DNA of 64,000 bases, from positions 62,001-126,000 of the forward strand of contig KV918944.1 in assembly GCA_002049455.2 (NCBI GenBank), written 5' to 3'. The DNA comes from Porphyra umbilicalis (Eukaryota; Rhodophyta; Bangiophyceae; Bangiales; Bangiaceae). Each line of letters begins with the position of its first letter. The first letter of the stretch is position 1. The notes below the pieces were generated by a model that was not told the DNA's origin, made no database searches, and saw only the letters and a list, made by a program, of their open reading frames with translations. The position numbers and the translations under genes were made by a program. Positions 62,130-64,000 of the stretch are shown here, piece by piece.

Positions 62130-62672
62130 GCGGCATGGTGGCGGAGGGCCCGACCTTTGCTGGCCCCCGCAGCGCGTACTGCGTGTGCCGCGCCACGCAG
62201 CCCGCGCCTCTGGCGAGGAAGCAGCGGGCGCGGTGGGGCAAGGCAGCAGCTGCTGTCTTGTCCCACGGCTCTGCAGAGCATGCTGATCCGCCTCGCCGAC
62301 CTGACAGCAATCAAAACGCTGCCGAGCCCTCTCAATGGTGGCTTTGACAGCAACGAAGACGATGCGGTGGCACAGATTTGAGGACGAGGGAGTTGGCCCG
62401 CCGCGCTCATCACGTCATCAGGTGCCCCGCGCGAGTAGCCCCCTCCCCACAGACCGCAAATCAAGCGACTGATTGGGTGTCAGGAGCCGCGGCGTCGGTG
62501 TGCTGGCCGTGCTGGGCGCCGCGCAGCGTTGGCTGGCGGGCGTCCCTCGTGATGGTGTATGTACGTATGGCCTCAGCTGTCAGCTCGACTGGTGGGAGGC
62601 CACCAGACTGACGCGGTACGGGATGGACGCGGCATCGCCCGTCACGATGACGCGCGCCAGGTCACCGGGTCC

Positions 62673-64000
62673 AGTAGCTCACGGACAGGCGGTCATGTCG
62701 CGGTGCTATGTACTCTCTTTGCGTCTGCTGACGCGCCGTTGGTGCACGCCGCCCCACGCCTCTGTGCGCAGACTGGGTGGCGTGCGTCAGGCTTTTCCCA
62801 CCGCCAACCGCTGTTGTGGCGCCGCCTGTCTTCGATAACTGCATTTGGCCGCAGACCAGCTGCGGCCCATTGTGCCGCCAGGTGCGCTGGCAGCAGGTCA
62901 GCTTGATCTTTGTTTCCCCTACCTTGCTGGAGACCCCAACGGTTCTGCCATTGCCGCCTCAGAAAAGAGGACAGCGACGCGCTAGACAAGTAGTCAACCA
63001 TGTGCCATTCCAGGAAGAAGGTTGGCGCGTTTGGGTTTTTGACGAGAGGGAGAGAGGTGGAAAGACATATCATCGTTGACGCTCGGCAAGGGGCTGAGAC
63101 AAAGGGGAGCTGTTTTGTGAAGCGGTTTTGGAAGCACGGCCCATCAAGGAGCAGGCGCAACGGTCAACCTTTCCCGAGCCCAAGTCATGTCCTTTGGCGT
63201 ACTTGGATCACGCCCCCACATGCTCCCGACAGACACAGCAGAAGGTCTCCTTTGTGGTGAGCGCCATGGGCAGGCACTCCGCACGCAAAGTTCGCCTTGT
63301 CAGGGTGAGGGGTCATAGCGAGACTCGCCGCCCCGGGTCAGGCCAAAGACCAGGCAGCTCCCTCGGTCGTGCGTCCCATCCATTGGCTTTGGCAGCTCGT
63401 TGTCGACAGACGACGAGCACTGTTGGCTCCGCAGGCGGCAGCTGGATGAACGGCAGGACGGAGGGTTCCGTGAGCAGCGTCTGCAGCGACGGGTTTGGCA
63501 GGTGGGCACCCCCCCCCCCCCCACACCGCCCTGATGGTGATCAATCAATCTGTTAAAGGCGCGCGCGAGCAGCAGCGCACGGAGAAGCGCTTGGTCCCGC
63601 GGCGCGCCACGCGTGTTGGTCCAGAGGGGTCTCTGCCTCTTGCCCTTTGTCAGCGGGTGCTGCGACGCGGTCTGTCGACCTCATCGGCCGGTCCACGCTG
63701 GGGCGACCAACGCACACCGCACAGCCACAAACAGCCGCTGTGGAAAGCGGGCGCCCCCGACGGGATGGCCGCGCGTCGACGCGCAGACCAGCTGCCGCGG
63801 CCCCCTCGCAACCGCATCCCGCGCTGGGGGCGCCGCCCGCGTCCACGGCCGTTCAGTGGGCCGCCTCCGCCGCGGCGCCGCGTCTCCACCCTGCAGGGGC
63901 GGGCGCCCGCCCCGCTTGCGCCCCCTTGCCACTCGCCACCCTTGCCGACGCCCCCCAGCCACGCACCGTGGGCTCGTGCTGTCTGGCATGAACCCCTCGC
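62673..64000. other. No recognisable gene
   Basis: Frames of 60-150 codons without domain occur on both strands. The last 400 bases are GC-rich Ala/Pro/Arg low complexity, and a C-run lies at 63510-63522. Confidence 0.45.

Larger units (their letters stand above)
60741..62672 (-). repeat. Right arm of the inverted duplication
   Basis: It is the inverse copy of 57797-60121 without the hAT-type insertion. Beyond 62672 similarity ends. Confidence 0.9.

Overview
The window is nuclear DNA from a GC-rich, intron-poor photosynthetic eukaryote. A Bangiales red alga (Porphyra/Pyropia type) fits best. The reasons are a sugar-phosphate antiporter with a plastid-style leader, a pterin dehydratase split by one short GT-AG intron, a secreted protein of bacterial appearance, very long C/G homopolymers, and a dense mix of transposon families. 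This is inferred from content; no rRNA or organelle marker is present. I found no tRNA, rRNA or CRISPR array.

Region by region. 1-2.8 kb is extreme low-complexity DNA with CCG and CTG repeats. 2.87-4.60 kb (minus) is an intact OPA-family MFS transporter. 4.6-8.5 kb holds only a minisatellite and a small duplication. 8.55-9.31 kb (plus) is a two-exon pterin-4a-carbinolamine dehydratase that I assembled from splice signals. 9.7-13.3 kb (minus) is a long Ser/Pro/Ala-rich disordered reading frame. 13.3-20.6 kb has no convincing gene but carries eroded inverted-repeat elements at 15.5-16.9 kb.

20.65-33.25 kb is the most striking part: seven piggyBac-like elements lie end to end, with neighbours sharing a single 4-bp CTAG (once CTAA). 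Termini read TGTCTATTCTACC and subterminal palindromes are of the GGATCAAATGATCC type. One member (30.5-33.2 kb) has an intact 606-residue transposase, two carry broken transposases, and four are non-autonomous, down to 45 bp. A Tc1/mariner-type element sits in a TA inside one terminal repeat. Two decayed relatives follow at 35.7-38.1 kb. A CACTA/Plavaka-like transposase fragment (34.8-35.6 kb) and an uncharacterised coiled-coil/membrane reading frame (38.2-40.3 kb) complete this part.

42.79-51.92 kb is a complete but inactivated chromodomain Ty3/gypsy retrotransposon (minus strand) with 393-bp LTRs. It has gag, a -1-frame pol with two nonsense codons, an unusual C-terminal extension and about 2 kb of GC-rich minisatellite before the 3' LTR. 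It is inserted in an older reading frame that becomes continuous when the element is removed. 53.2-56.2 kb (plus) is a CACTA/Plavaka-like transposase with one intron and one nonsense codon. 57.8-62.7 kb is a young inverted duplication carrying two nearly identical secreted-protein genes; the left arm has a 382-bp hAT-type element with an 8-bp target duplication, and the right arm keeps the empty site. 62.7-64 kb shows no gene.

Two or three conserved host genes (transporter, dehydratase, secreted-protein pair) are thus embedded in mobile DNA from at least six superfamilies.
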